Shown: in pieces, positions 1-9,865 of the stretch
Position numbering within the stretch: position 1 is the first letter of the stretch
How the letters are laid out: the number at the start of each line of letters is the position of its first letter
NCBI GenBank assembly: GCA_963969345.1
Contig: OZ017766.1
Span: 11,346,001 to 11,410,000 of the forward strand
Length of the DNA stretch: 64,000 nucleotides
Origin: Turbatrix aceti
Taxonomy: Eukaryota > Nematoda > Chromadorea > Rhabditida > Panagrolaimidae
Direction: 5' to 3'
Position numbers and translations under genes: made by a program
The notes under the pieces: generated by a model
The model's input: the letters and a program-made list of their open reading frames with translations, nothing else
Told to the model about the DNA's origin: nothing
The model's database searches: none

Positions 1-306
1 AAGTTTCTTTCTCCCTCTCTACCGGGTTTTTGTTTTGATGTTACACCTATTTTTAATAAACATTTTATATTTCAGAACACTTTTTGCCTACCGGTGCAAC
101 GGCAACGCACCGGAGCCGACGCTCCATTCTGCGGATGTTCTATTCAATAAATTATTTTTTAACTTAAGAATTGTAAACAACAGATCTGCGGGTGTCTATA
201 ATAATATCGCTTAAAGTTCTTATCGCGATTTACGTTGCCCCATTGGTTGCTATAAAATCAGCATTTGTACCGATTTTTTTAAATTTAAAACTCAAAATGT
301 TTTTAG
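1..306. other. No gene recognised; AT-rich intron or flank
   Basis: I see no convincing reading frame here. Bases from about 255 to 306 resemble the intron before the penultimate exon of the inverted LRAT-family copy around 6500-6580, so this is probably the intron of a gene whose 5' part lies outside the window. Confidence 0.5.
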
Positions 307-539
307 CTTACTAAGGTGTCCAAGCTTATGAACCCGTTCGAGATCATCATCAACGCGAGTGCCGTGAGTTTTAAATTATATCCTAGACGTTTTATCGAAG
401 ATTAATTTTTCAGGGCGGCTCAGCGAGTACGTCAAGCCAGGGTGGCTCATCTAACAACAGCAGTCAGGGCAGCAGCAGCGGAGAAGCACACAAGTCAAAA
501 CAGGAAGCTACTGATAAGTACAGCAAACGATTCAGCTAG
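307..539 (+). pseudogene. 3' end of an LRAT/H-REV107-like family member (partial)
   Basis: Two exons read in phase 0. The first is 307-363, after TTTTTAG at 301-306, and encodes a short peptide containing MNPFEIII. The second is 414-539, after TTTTTCAG, and encodes a Gly/Ser-rich tail (GGSASTSS...) ending KQEATDKYSKRFS and TAG. The same two-exon tail (NWFES... then GGSASSSD...KKEATDKFGEKF) occurs in the inverted copy near 6310-6520, and copy A ends in KKEATDKFGEKF. The catalytic exons are absent. They lie either left of the window or are lost, so this may be the end of an intact gene or a relic. Confidence 0.55.
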
Positions 540-961
540 TCTATATGTAGATACGCGATTTCATTTCACTTCATTTCATTTACCGCCATGTTCCTGGCGC
601 CTGCGCAATACCAGCAAGAATGTAATTTCTAGAAACAATATTACTATCAAAAGAATAAATATAACTAACATCAAATATTTAAATCGTTTATAAATACACA
701 TAAAATAAAATTTTGTAAGAAATGTTTTCGTGATTCCAAAACCCGTGGCGCCCGCTACAAAAATGTCGTGTCCTCCTCAACTTAAAGTCAGATGTTTTTT
801 GAGAAAACTAAATACACCAGTCGATTTCTCGTGCTAAGATACCACTGTTGTGGCGGTGTCACCACTGAAAGGAGGGCGCCGGAAGAAGGGGCGCGAAAGG
901 AAGACAAGGGACTCACCGAACGCGCTCGTGGGCGCGGGCACGCTGCCTCGGTGTTTCTGAC

Positions 962-1449
962 CAGTGCTGTCGGGTACCCGACCCGAAACCCGACCCGAAC
1001 TTGGACCCGACCCGAAATACCCGGAATTTCGGGTCGGGTACCCGAAAGTTTCGGGTCCGGGTCGGGTTTTCGGGTCGGGTACCCGAAAGTTTCGGGTCCG
1101 GGTCCGGGTCCGGATCGGGTACCCGAAAATTTCGGGTTCGGGTTGCAAAAAACAACAAAAATCCAATGAAAGAGAAGCTCCTCACGCAAGACAAGCTCTT
1201 TGGTGCGTCTGGACATTAGTTGGCTCAACTAGATTTGGCGTATATCGGCCAAGGCATATGTTCCGGAAGCAAAAATTTCGGGTTTTCGGGTCGGGTACCC
1301 GAAAGTTTCGGGTCCGGATCCGGGTCCGGGTCGGGTACCCGAAAGTTTCGGGTCCGGGTCGGGTTTTCGGGTCGGGTACCCGAAATTTTCGGTTCCGGGT
1401 AAGGTCTTCGGGTCGGGTACCCGACATTTTCGGGTACCCGACAGCACTG
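962..1449. mobile_element. hAT-type MITE filled with CGGGTACCCG minisatellite
   Basis: The ends form a 19-bp perfect inverted repeat (CAGTGCTGTCGGGTACCCG). The element is flanked by an exact 8-bp direct repeat, TTTCTGAC, at 954-961 and 1450-1457. The 8-bp target duplication and CAGTG start are typical of hAT elements. The interior is repeated palindromic units of CGGGTACCCGAAAGTTTCGG type, in two blocks around about 110 bp of other sequence at 1146-1270. Open frames on both strands (GTRKFRV, GYPTR...) are by-products of the repeat. No transposase is present, so it is non-autonomous. Confidence 0.85.
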
Positions 1450-1457
1450 TTTCTGAC

Positions 1458-2850
1458 ACGAAAATAAACATGCGTTGTCTTGCGAGCGTGTTTGATATAA
1501 AAAAACTGAGTATTCCATTCAAAAGGAAATTTAGTTTTTGGTATGTACTGATATTTTCAGCTTTTTATCTGCGTTTTAAAAAACTTGTGGATTTTTTCTT
1601 TTGAACCCTACTCGATTTTGATCAAAAATTGTCCGATTCTTTTAAAACATGCACCAAAATCATTTTTCGAAACTTTTTCAAACGCTTAAAAATGAACTAA
1701 TAAATTTTTTTTGAAGTATACATGGTATTTTACGTTTTGTGGCAAAATTCATGCTAAAACGCCCCAGAAATCACCGATGCCACGGTGCGGAGTGTTCCCA
1801 ACACGAAAATTTTTAGCGATTGTGTAAAAGTGTTATGTATTCGTCGACAGTTTTCGGGTATTCATATCATTTGCATTTTTTTGGCATTTTGCTATTGTGT
1901 CAAGCTAAGATCAAGCTTTTTATAGCACTTCGCACTTTATCGATTGCTTGCAAATGAACTTCGCTGCAGGAGTCCAAAGAGGGAAAATATTGAATTTTTG
2001 TGTAGGCCTCCTGCCTTCCCTGTACTAAAATTTGAAAGCAGGCAAGGATGTCTGAAGGCTGTGTGAAGTAATCTGAAAGCTTGGAAGAATTACTGAATAC
2101 AAAATAAAACCCCAGGTATTTTTATAAAAAATTTTGATGCCAATTGCCCTTCAATCATTTTTTCCTTTTTTTTTTGCAATTGTGAAGCCAAATCTTGGCA
2201 CCCCAGCTGTCGCAGCGCAATCCTACCTAACAATTTGCAGAACTCTCATGGCACAATCGCATAAAACGGAAAAAAATGATTAAAACTTGGTTGGTATACA
2301 AAAAATAGTGAAACCGCCCCAAAACTTGGAAAAATTCAAAAACCTACGTCGGTGGAGGAAGGTTCGCTCGGATAAGGGTGCCGTATACGCGTGAGCAGCA
2401 GCGCAAAATCATGCGTGCACGTTGCGCGCAGGGCTTCGGTGTCGAGTTTGGAGCATAAATTAAAATTTATGACAACCTTGGGGCACGATGGGAATTTAAG
2501 TCATGAAAAAAGTTGCAAAATTCGAAGTTGTAAAAATCGAAGTTGCAAAATTCGAAGTAGTGTCACTAAACCTGGCCGCTCACGTTCTCTTCCTCGCGCT
2601 CGTATCTCGCTCGCCAGTCCCTGGGAGAATGGTCACACAGTCCCGGCACCAATTTTTATTAAAAAAATTCCTTTATTGCAGACAACTAATGTGTTGCTTT
2701 TGTTAGTCTTCAATTACCTGAATGTCGTGTTGTTTGTATTTTCATTATAATTTTACAAGTTCTCGAAATTTCTGAAAAACGTGCAGGTAGTATACAAAAA
2801 ACACAATATTGAGATTCAGTGTTCTTATCAGTGAGCAGTAGGAGGGGGGT
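1458..2850. other. Gene-free stretch with dispersed repeat fragments
   Basis: Around 1595-1645 is a copy of a dispersed repeat, AACCCTACTCGATTTTGATC and flanks, also seen near 13905, 19690, 52060 (reversed) and 53350. From about 2040 to 2370 is a segment with the motif CAGCTGTCGCAGCGCAATCC, repeated at 14570-14890 and, reversed and diverged, at 53900-54150. From about 2680 the left arm of the LRAT inverted duplication begins. I see no supported gene. Confidence 0.6.
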
Positions 2851-2853
2851 AAA

Positions 2854-2893
2854 GCATTTCGATATCGACGCTAATGACAGACTGCTATAAAAG
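2854..2893 (+). promoter_or_regulatory. Promoter of LRAT-family copy A: shared 14-mer plus TATA box
   Basis: GCATTTCGATATCG lies at 2854-2867 and TATAAAAG at 2886-2893, about 200 bp before the start codon at 3095. The same 14-mer precedes copy C (9736-9749) and an orphan promoter fragment (19213-19226). A one-base variant precedes copy B. Conservation of motif and spacing across paralogues suggests a cis element, but the binding factor is unknown. Confidence 0.5.
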
Positions 2894-3094
2894 AGCTTGT
2901 TGCCGCACGTTTTGTACCAGTCTTCTTATGCATGAATATTCATGACACTGACCCTGATTCTGGTGTGATCCAACTCGCTAAAAAAATTTCTGCGGTCCAA
3001 TACAGTCTTTTTTGCTATCGCACTCCAAAATTTTATGACCTATTTCAGATTTATTTTTTCAAGTTCATTCGTTTACAATTTGTTTCCTTCCAAA

Positions 3095-4077
3095 ATGGAG
3101 GAGTTTAAAGATGTCAACGAAGTGCTTCCCAATCTAAAAATGGGTGACAGAATCGAAATCCAGGGATTTGCTTTAGGCTTGACAGTGAGTTCCCCGGTGT
3201 TTTTTTTTCATACTCTTATGTACATAAATAGTAGTTCCATTTCAGCACTGGGCTCTCTTCGTCGAGATAGACAGCGACGGTGTTGCGTGGATCATTCACC
3301 TCTACCGATGGAATGACGAAGACACTGAACACAAGGTACTCAACTTTTACAAAATTTAGATCTTAGGCCTTAGAATAAACCTAATAGTGACGCTTTTTCA
3401 GATCCAATACGACCGCCTAGACGAAATCGCAAACGGCCGGAAGATACGGTACGACACACCAAGGTCCGAACTACCAATCCCAGAAACAGAATACTCTTGG
3501 GGTTGGTTAAAAACATTAAATCAAACAAATAATGTGCCACAACCAAATAAACGCACGGGAGCCGATGTGATAAAGTATGCGGAGAAGAAGGTACGTAATA
3601 TTCTTTATGTTTTCATTAATTTCCACATAAAATTAATCCAAAAATAATATGGAAATAATTTTAGCGACAAGAAGGCGTCGAGTATTCCTTGTTTTACTAT
3701 AACTGCGAGCACTTTGTCAACGAATGCATCTATGGAGATGCGTACTCTGAGCAGGTTAGAATTTCAGTTTTATGGAAACAAAAATTATTTTCACAAATAA
3801 TATTTACATACTACGTTCAATTTTTAGGCCGATATTAATTTTATAATATATCGTATCCGCAAGTGCCTGTACGGACGTTACATATCCGCAAGTGCCTTTT
3901 GCCGCAACCCTATCCAGAACGCAATTGCAGTGAGCTTCACAATTTATAATTTTACAGTTTATAAACCTAAAAAAGATTTTGCAGAGCGGCTCAGCTAGCG
4001 GGGGAAACTCCCCCGACGCAACGTCGAAAAAGGAAGCTACCGATAAGTTTGGCGAAAAATTCCGGAGCTATTCGTAA
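3095..4077 (+). CDS. LRAT/H-REV107 (PLAAT)-like NCEHF-domain protein, copy A
   Basis: Six exons, all joined in phase 0: 3095-3184, 3246-3335, 3402-3590, 3665-3754, 3828-3929 and 3985-4077 (217 aa). The core matches the LRAT/NlpC-P60-like fold: H31 in HWALFVEID, H48 in WIIHLY, and the Cys137 nucleophile in NCEHFVNECIYG, giving the His-His-Cys triad of this family. Known relatives (PLAAT/H-REV107, LRAT, worm EGL-26) are thiol acyltransferases or phospholipases on membrane lipids, but the substrate here is unknown. The start ATG is the first in frame, followed by MEEFKDVNEVLPNLKMGDRI. The C-terminus is basic, then Gly/Ser/Lys-rich, with no clear membrane anchor, unlike many PLAATs. It appears intact. 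Confidence 0.8.
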
Positions 4078-4426
4078 ATATGATTTTATTCATTCAAAAC
4101 AAGTAATACAAATATTTTAGAGCCCCTTTTTGATTGAATTTCTACTCTGTTGCTCCAGTGCAGTGTTGCATTTTGTAAAATAAATAAATGATCTTTTGTA
4201 CTCTTGTAGGTATTTGGAATGTCAAATCAAATAATTTTCAAATATCTGATATTTGTAGATAAATCTGATGAGCAGAACTATATGAAAATCCGAATTACAT
4301 ACGTAAATGATCTGTAATTTCAACTGATTTTGAGCTGATTTCTATTTACGTCAAAACCCTCAGATCTCGATATTTTGACGAGTGTGGTAAAAAAATTGCA
4401 CTGAAGTGATCATTTTACGTCGGAAA

Positions 4427-4752
4427 CAAGGGTGTCAATCGGGCCGGGCCGGGCCTGATGGTGAGTCGGCCCGGCCCGGCGGCCCGGTTTTAAAAAAAAT
4501 GAAAATTTTAGAACAAAATTTATTCAAAACAGTCAAAAATGAACCAAAAACTTGCTCATTTTGAGTAATCCTCCCCCATTATGAATAACAACGTGTATTT
4601 TTACCTTTTCAACTCATATTTTTCGACAAATTGAAAAAATTTTAGTAAATTTTGCTTCAATTTTACCCTTTGGTAAAAAGGCGGGCCGGGCCTTACCTCG
4701 AGCGGGCCGGGCCGGGCCGGGCCGACAAAAATTCGGCCCGTTGACACCCTTG
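4427..4752. mobile_element. hAT-type MITE with GGGCC repeats
   Basis: A perfect 12-bp terminal inverted repeat, CAAGGGTGTCAA/TTGACACCCTTG, is flanked by an exact 8-bp direct repeat, GTCGGAAA (4419-4426 and 4753-4760). Subterminal sequence is (GGGCC)n-rich on both sides. No coding capacity is present. The 8-bp duplication places it with hAT elements. It lies between the two arms of the LRAT inverted duplication. Confidence 0.88.
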
Positions 4753-5280
4753 GTCGGAAACAAATCTGTGACGTTCGAGTCGCGTTCACAAAAAACGCGA
4801 AAATGTGGAAACTGTGACGTTACAAATGGGGTTTGAAAAAAAGCACAAAAAAAAGGAGTTTGGAGAAAATTTTTATTCTCTTGTTACCCCAAAATATTGT
4901 CGGCTCATCGGGCCCGATTTCTTTTCGAATTTCTTTTTTAGTTTCTTTTCCAATGTCTTTTTAAATTTCTTTTTTTAAGTCTCTTGAAGTCATTTCAAGT
5001 TTCTAACATACATAAGTCAAAAAAAAATCATTATCACTTTCAAAAAGTCAAAATTCCTTTTTATTCCATTTTGAAACTTGATATTTTTTAAAAAGGAATA
5101 GAAAAAGTCTTGTGAGGCCCTTCGCTCAAAAGAATGCTGGTATAATAGCGAACCGAACACGTCTATCTGTAGCACAAGTGATGATATTGAAATACAGCAT
5201 CGTCCACTTTTTTTGAACCCAGCTAAACAAGTTAAATCTCGACATTGAATCATTTTTTCCATATTTGCACGTTGTCCAGA

Positions 5281-5463
5281 ATGCGCGAGAGCGTGACAAC
5301 AAAACAAAAAAAAAGTGATAACGAAAGTCCTTCGAATATGTACATACAACACTACAATGAACAGTCAGAAGGTGATGAAGATGATGATGGCGACTCGTAC
5401 GTAGAGGGGCCCATCCGGAACGGATGTCATTGCGATACGTGCACCCTGAGTTCGCAGCTCTGA
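5281..5463 (+). other. Unassigned 60-codon open frame
   Basis: An ATG-to-TGA frame encodes an acidic, asparagine-rich peptide with a central run of Glu/Asp residues (EGDEDDDGD) and a Cys-containing end (GCHCDTC). There is no splice or family evidence. It may be a fragment of a decayed gene or element in the spacer of the inverted duplication. Confidence 0.2.
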
Positions 5464-5648
5464 TAGGGGACGGGACGTGTTTTTGGTGTGGTGTCGTTTT
5501 GATTGGAGCGCCGCACACCACTGGGCCACCCGCGCCCTCAATCACATTTTAATGTCCAAAATCGAATAATGTTCCATTTATGATTTACATTTAACATACA
5601 ATCTTACCATACAAAATGTCGAGATTCAACGTTGTCAATACTGAGCAG

Positions 5649-5960
5649 CAGAGATGGCGGATCAGATCATTTTTTCATGATCTGAACTGGATTATCTGCT
5701 ATCTGATCTGATCTAATTTGACTCGACCCAGTCCAAAATCTCGGAATTTAGGGTTCAGATTCCCGAGAACACTGGTATCGACGCGATAAAAATGAAAAAT
5801 AAATTGTATTTTGTTGAGAACTATCGTATTCTTCGAAAAGCCAGCAATGCGGACGTGTTTGAAGTTGTAAAATTTTAAATTTCTATTGATCTGATCTGAA
5901 TTATAATTTCGGTCATTGCTTTTTGATGTTACGCAGATCTTAAGACCGCGATACGTCGTA
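5649..5960. repeat. Truncated copy of the GATCTG-rich MITE
   Basis: This begins CAGAGATGGCGGATCAGATC and matches the element at 46515-46898 over most of its length (GACTCGACCCAG..., ...CAATGCGGACGTGTTTGAAG). The right inverted repeat is missing, so the copy is broken. The following 5960-6120 holds an LTR-like scrap (GGGAATAAACAGGACACAG) that I cannot assign. Confidence 0.65.
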
Positions 5961-6309
5961 GCTCCGCCCCGCACTACTCGTGCGATGGCGCCCGCACTCT
6001 CTCAATAGGAGTCGAAGATCGGGCTAGTGTTGAGTCGTACATGTCTCTCCGGGAATAAACAGGACACAGAAATACCGCTACACTTTGGCAACATTGAAAA
6101 GCAATTAATTGACGGAGTCGTTTACAAAGTTGCCAACTCGGCTGTTGGCAACTATGTAGCGCCGAAAATTATTTGATTTGACATTCAAAATACCTACAGA
6201 AATACAAAACATCATTAATTTATTACACAAAAAGCAACAAAGTAGAAATTCAATCAAAAAGGGGCTCTAAAATATTTGTATTTCTTGATTTGATTGAATA
6301 AAATCATAT

Positions 6310-7460
6310 TTACGAATTGCTCTTGAATTTTTCGCCGAACTTATCGGTAGCTTCCTTTTTCGACGTTTTGTCGGGGGAGTTTACCATGTCGCTGCTGCTA
6401 GCTGAGCCGCCCTGCAAAATCTATTTTAGTTAAACTATGAAATTATAAATTGTGAAGCTCACGGCAATTGCGAGGATGAGAGACTCGAACCAATTCATGA
6501 TATCTGGTGTGTTATAATACAAACATTGTGCAAATATAAAAAAAAATTTTTGGTACGAATGCTGACTTTACAGCTGACAATAAAAAACACACTTATTTCT
6601 CAATAAAAAACGTTTTATTTATTTTCCGCACAGGTACTTATGGATACGTAGACATATGATTCGAAAAAATTTCCAAGTTTTTCTAATCAGATATCTTATA
6701 ACATGAATGCAGGAAATGTCGGCCTAAAAATTGAACGTAGTATGTAAATATTATTTATAAAAATATGTAAGTTTTGTTTCCATAAAACTGAAATTCTAAC
6801 CTGCTCAGAGTACGCATCTCCATAGATGCATTCGTTGACAAAGTGCTCGCAGTTGTAGTCAAACAAGGAATACTCGACGCCTTCTTGTCGCTAAAATTAT
6901 TTCCATATTATTTTTGGATTAATTTTATGTGGAAATTAATGAAAACATAAAGAATATTACGTACCTTCTTCTCCGCATATTTTATCACATCGGCTCCCGT
7001 GCGTTTTCTTGATTGTGGCACATTATTTGTTTGATTTAATGTTTTTAACCAACCCCAAGAGTATTTGTTTCTTGGGATTGGTAGTTCGTACCTTGGTGTG
7101 TCGTACCTTATCTTCCGGCCGTTTGCGATTTCGTCTAGGCGGTCGTATTGGATCTGAAAAAGCGTCACTATTAGGTTTATTCTCAGGCCTAGGATTTAAA
7201 TTTTGTAAAAGTTGAGTACCTTGTGTTCAGTGTCTTGGTCATTCCATCGGTAGAGGTGAATGATCCACGCAACACCGTCGCTGTCTTTCTCGACGAAGAG
7301 AGCCCAGTGCTGAAATAAAATTACTATTTATGTACATAAGAGTATGAAAAAAAAACACCGGGGAACTCACTGTCAAGCCTAAAGCAAATCCCTGGATTTC
7401 GATTCTGTCACCCATTTTTAGATAGGGAAGCACTTCGTTGACATCTTTAAACTCCTGCAT
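6310..7460 (-). CDS. LRAT/H-REV107-like NCEHF-domain protein, copy B
   Basis: This is the inverted paralogue of copy A. Exons 1-4 are clear and phase 0: 7371-7460, 7220-7309, 6965-7153 and 6801-6890. The triad residues are kept (HWALFVEKD, WIIHLY, NCEHFVNECIYG). Downstream, the exon starting at 6723 differs from copy A and reads ...KTWKFFRIICLRIHKYLCGK to a TAA at about 6625. Yet a further exon pair near 6470-6510 and 6310-6414 (MNWFESLILAIA, then GGSASSSD...KFGEKFKSNS) remains intact, so the 3' splicing is uncertain. Its TATA box has changed to TACAAAAG. It is either a functional paralogue with an altered tail or an early pseudogene. Confidence 0.65.
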
Positions 7461-7865
7461 TTTGGAAGGGAACAAATTGTAAACGAAGATCTGTCCTTGA
7501 AAAAATAAATCTGAAATAGGTAATTAAATTTTGGAGTGCGATAGCAAAAAAGACTCTATTGGACCGCAGAAACTTTTTGAACGAGTTGGATTACATCAGA
7601 ATCAGGGTCAGTGTCATGAATTTCATGCATAAGAAGACTGGTACAAAACGTGCGGCAACAAGATCTTTTGTAGCATGTCATGAGCGTCTATATCGAAATT
7701 CTTTACCCCCCTCGTCCTGCTCACTGATAAGAACGCTGAATCTCAATATTGTGTTTTTTGTATACTACCTGCACGTTTTTCAGAAATTTCGAGAACTTGT
7801 AAAATTATAATGAAAATACAAACAACACGACATTCAGGCAATTGAAGACTTACAAAAGCAACACA

Positions 7866-8461
7866 TTAGCTTTATGCAAACTTCGAAAATATTGAACTTC
7901 GAATTTATTGAACTTGAATTACAAAGTTCAATTGAAGCAAACTGGGGGAGGGCGCGTGCGCATTGCAAGTAAAATAAATTCAGATTTGAAAGTTCCAAAA
8001 AAAATTAAAAAAAACAACATCTGAAAAATTTGTTAAAAATCGTTAGTAAAATTAATTGAAAACTCCAAAGATTTTAGATGTATACCATAACTTTAGATCA
8101 CAAATGAAAATTTAATTTTAAGTCTGTATCGAAATATTCAGTTTTTTTTTTCGGCATTTTGAAGATCTGTGGATTTTCTCTCCATACCCTAGTCGATTTT
8201 TATAAAAATTTGTCTCAAATTTCTAAAACATCTTTTTTAATCCAACACGAAACAAATCTGTGGAATTTTTTAATCTGTAGAATTTTTTTTCTGAATAGTT
8301 GGGATACAGACTTTTTTTTATAAACTTTGTATTTTTTTTATAAAATTTGTCTCGATGTTTATTAAAATTTGTTTCAAATTTCCAGAACATCGATCAAGTT
8401 ACTTCAATTAATTTTACAATAACTATACTAACAATTTTTAACAAATTTTTCATATGTTGGT
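7866..8461. other. Upstream region of copy B; no gene
   Basis: This AT-rich DNA contains the repeat TTCGAAAATATTGAACTTCG. The reversed counterpart (TTCGAAGTTCAATATTTTCG) lies at about 9580-9620, upstream of copy C, so the upstream regions of the divergently oriented copies B and C are homologous. Around 8185-8230 is a diverged copy of the CTAGTCGATTTTTATAAAAA dispersed repeat. Confidence 0.5.
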
Positions 8462-9498
8462 TTAAGAGGCAGTCTGTGACAGGATTTTGGATTAAGGTGG
8501 AGGGTGCGACCCCGTGAAAAAACAACTTCAAATGTTTTTAACCAAAGTTGTAGGCACCCCTAAGGGATTGTTAAAAAAAATTATGAAAAATTTTTCAGAT
8601 GCCGGATTCTGGAGATTTGGCTTCTGAACTGTTTTTTCGTTTTGAATTTTCAACTCAATTCTTAATAGAAGCAAAAATCTGAATTTAATTTGACAAAGGT
8701 ATTTTGGCACGAGGAATCGATTCCCGCACTCAGATTCCACAAAAAACATCCGTCCGCCCGGCAATTATTATTTTTTTGTTTTTGTTTTCATATTTTCCGC
8801 CAAAACATGCCTATTTCGTCCGAGGGGGAGGGCAAGGCATACCCTATCTTGAAGCCCGTTTTTTTGGCATTGGAAGAGCAAAAACACAAAAAATTCTATG
8901 TCGGTCCCGGTGACCAAAACACGGAAAAACCCGTCAAAACAGTCAAAAAACGACTACGCGCTGCGCGCATCGCGATGCGCACGCGGCGACTTTTGGTGTG
9001 CTTCGCGTCCTCATTGTTTTTTAACGACCATTTTGACAGTTTTTCCGTGTTTTGGTCACCGGGACCGATGTAGAGTTTTTTGTGTTTTTGCTCCTCCGAT
9101 GCCAAAAAAAAACGGGCTTCAAAATAGGGTATGCCTTGCCCTCCCCCTCGGACGAAATAGGCATGTTTTGGCGGAAAATATGAAAACAAAAACAAAAAAA
9201 CAATAATTGCCGGGCGGACAGATGTTTTTTGTGGAATCTGAGTGCGGGAATCGATTCCTCGTGCCAAAATACCTTTGTCAAATTAAATTCAGATTTTTGC
9301 TTCTATTAAGAATTGAGTTGAAAATTCAAAACGAAAAAACATTTCAGAAGCCAAATCTCCAGAATCCGGCATCTGAAAAATTTTTCATAATTTTTTTTAA
9401 CAATCCCTTAGGGGTGCCTACAACTTTGGTTAAAAACATTTGAAGTTGTTTTTTCACGGGGTCGCCGGTCCAAAATCCTGCTACAGACAGGCTTTTAA
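8462..9498. mobile_element. TTAA-flanked foldback element (about 1 kb palindrome)
   Basis: The arms at about 8507-8960 and 9010-9465 are near-perfect reverse complements (CGACCCCGTGAAAAAACAAC outward to inward), with a short centre near 8960-9010. Outer, less perfect repeats (GTCTGTGACAGGATTTTGG and CCAAAATCCTGCTACAGAC) end at TTAA on both sides (8462-8465 and 9495-9498). TTAA target duplications are characteristic of piggyBac-like elements. No transposase frame is present, and the mirror-image open frames inside are arm shadows. Confidence 0.75.
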
Positions 9499-9735
9499 AC
9501 TTTTTTAAATTTTTTTGAAACTTTAATTTATTTTATTTGCAATACGCACGATCCTCTTTTGTAATTCAAGTTCAATAAATTCGAAGTTCAATATTTTCGA
9601 AGTTCAATATTTTCGAAGTTTCGACACTGAACGGTCTTGTCCTCGTCTCCCCCTTTGTTAGGGAGAAGAGAGATTCAGCGGTCTTATCAATGTGCAAAAG
9701 AACAAACAGTGGAATATCGAAAAGGGGGTGATATG

Positions 9736-9814
9736 GCATTTCGATATCGGACAGCTACAAAAAGGGCGCTCTGTAGCTGTCCGATCAGTCCCACATCAGT
9801 CGTTGGTATATAAG
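9736..9814 (+). promoter_or_regulatory. Promoter of LRAT-family copy C: shared 14-mer plus TATA box
   Basis: GCATTTCGATATCG is at 9736-9749 and TATATAAG at 9807-9814, 52 bp before the start codon. The stretch CTACAAAAAGG between them resembles the mutated TATA of copy B. The imperfect inverted pair CGGACAGCTACA/TGTAGCTGTCCG flanks this segment. Confidence 0.5.
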
Positions 9815-9865
9815 AGAAGTACCCCTGTGCTTAGTTACCAATATTTCTGCTTTTTTTAAAATATA

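Larger units (their letters stand above)
2680..7870. repeat. Large inverted duplication carrying LRAT-family copies A and B
   Basis: About 2680-4290 is repeated in reverse complement at about 6160-7870. The arms match from the distal upstream region (AATGTCGTGTTGTTTGTATT at 2720 and its complement near 7830) through promoter, exons and introns to the 3' flank. The two genes therefore converge tail to tail. The 1.9-kb spacer holds a hAT MITE (4427-4752) and GATCTG-element debris (5649-5960). Substitutions and small indels are scattered through both arms, so this is not a recent assembly fold-back. Confidence 0.85.

Noticed and set aside
788..1522. Several overlapping frames with FGSGTRK/GYPTRKP repeats on both strands
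   Set aside because: They are produced by the CGGGTACCCG minisatellite inside the hAT MITE; all six frames stay open because the repeat lacks stops.
8528..9443. Mirror-image frames of 78-127 codons
   Set aside because: By-products of the kilobase TTAA palindrome, identical on both arms.
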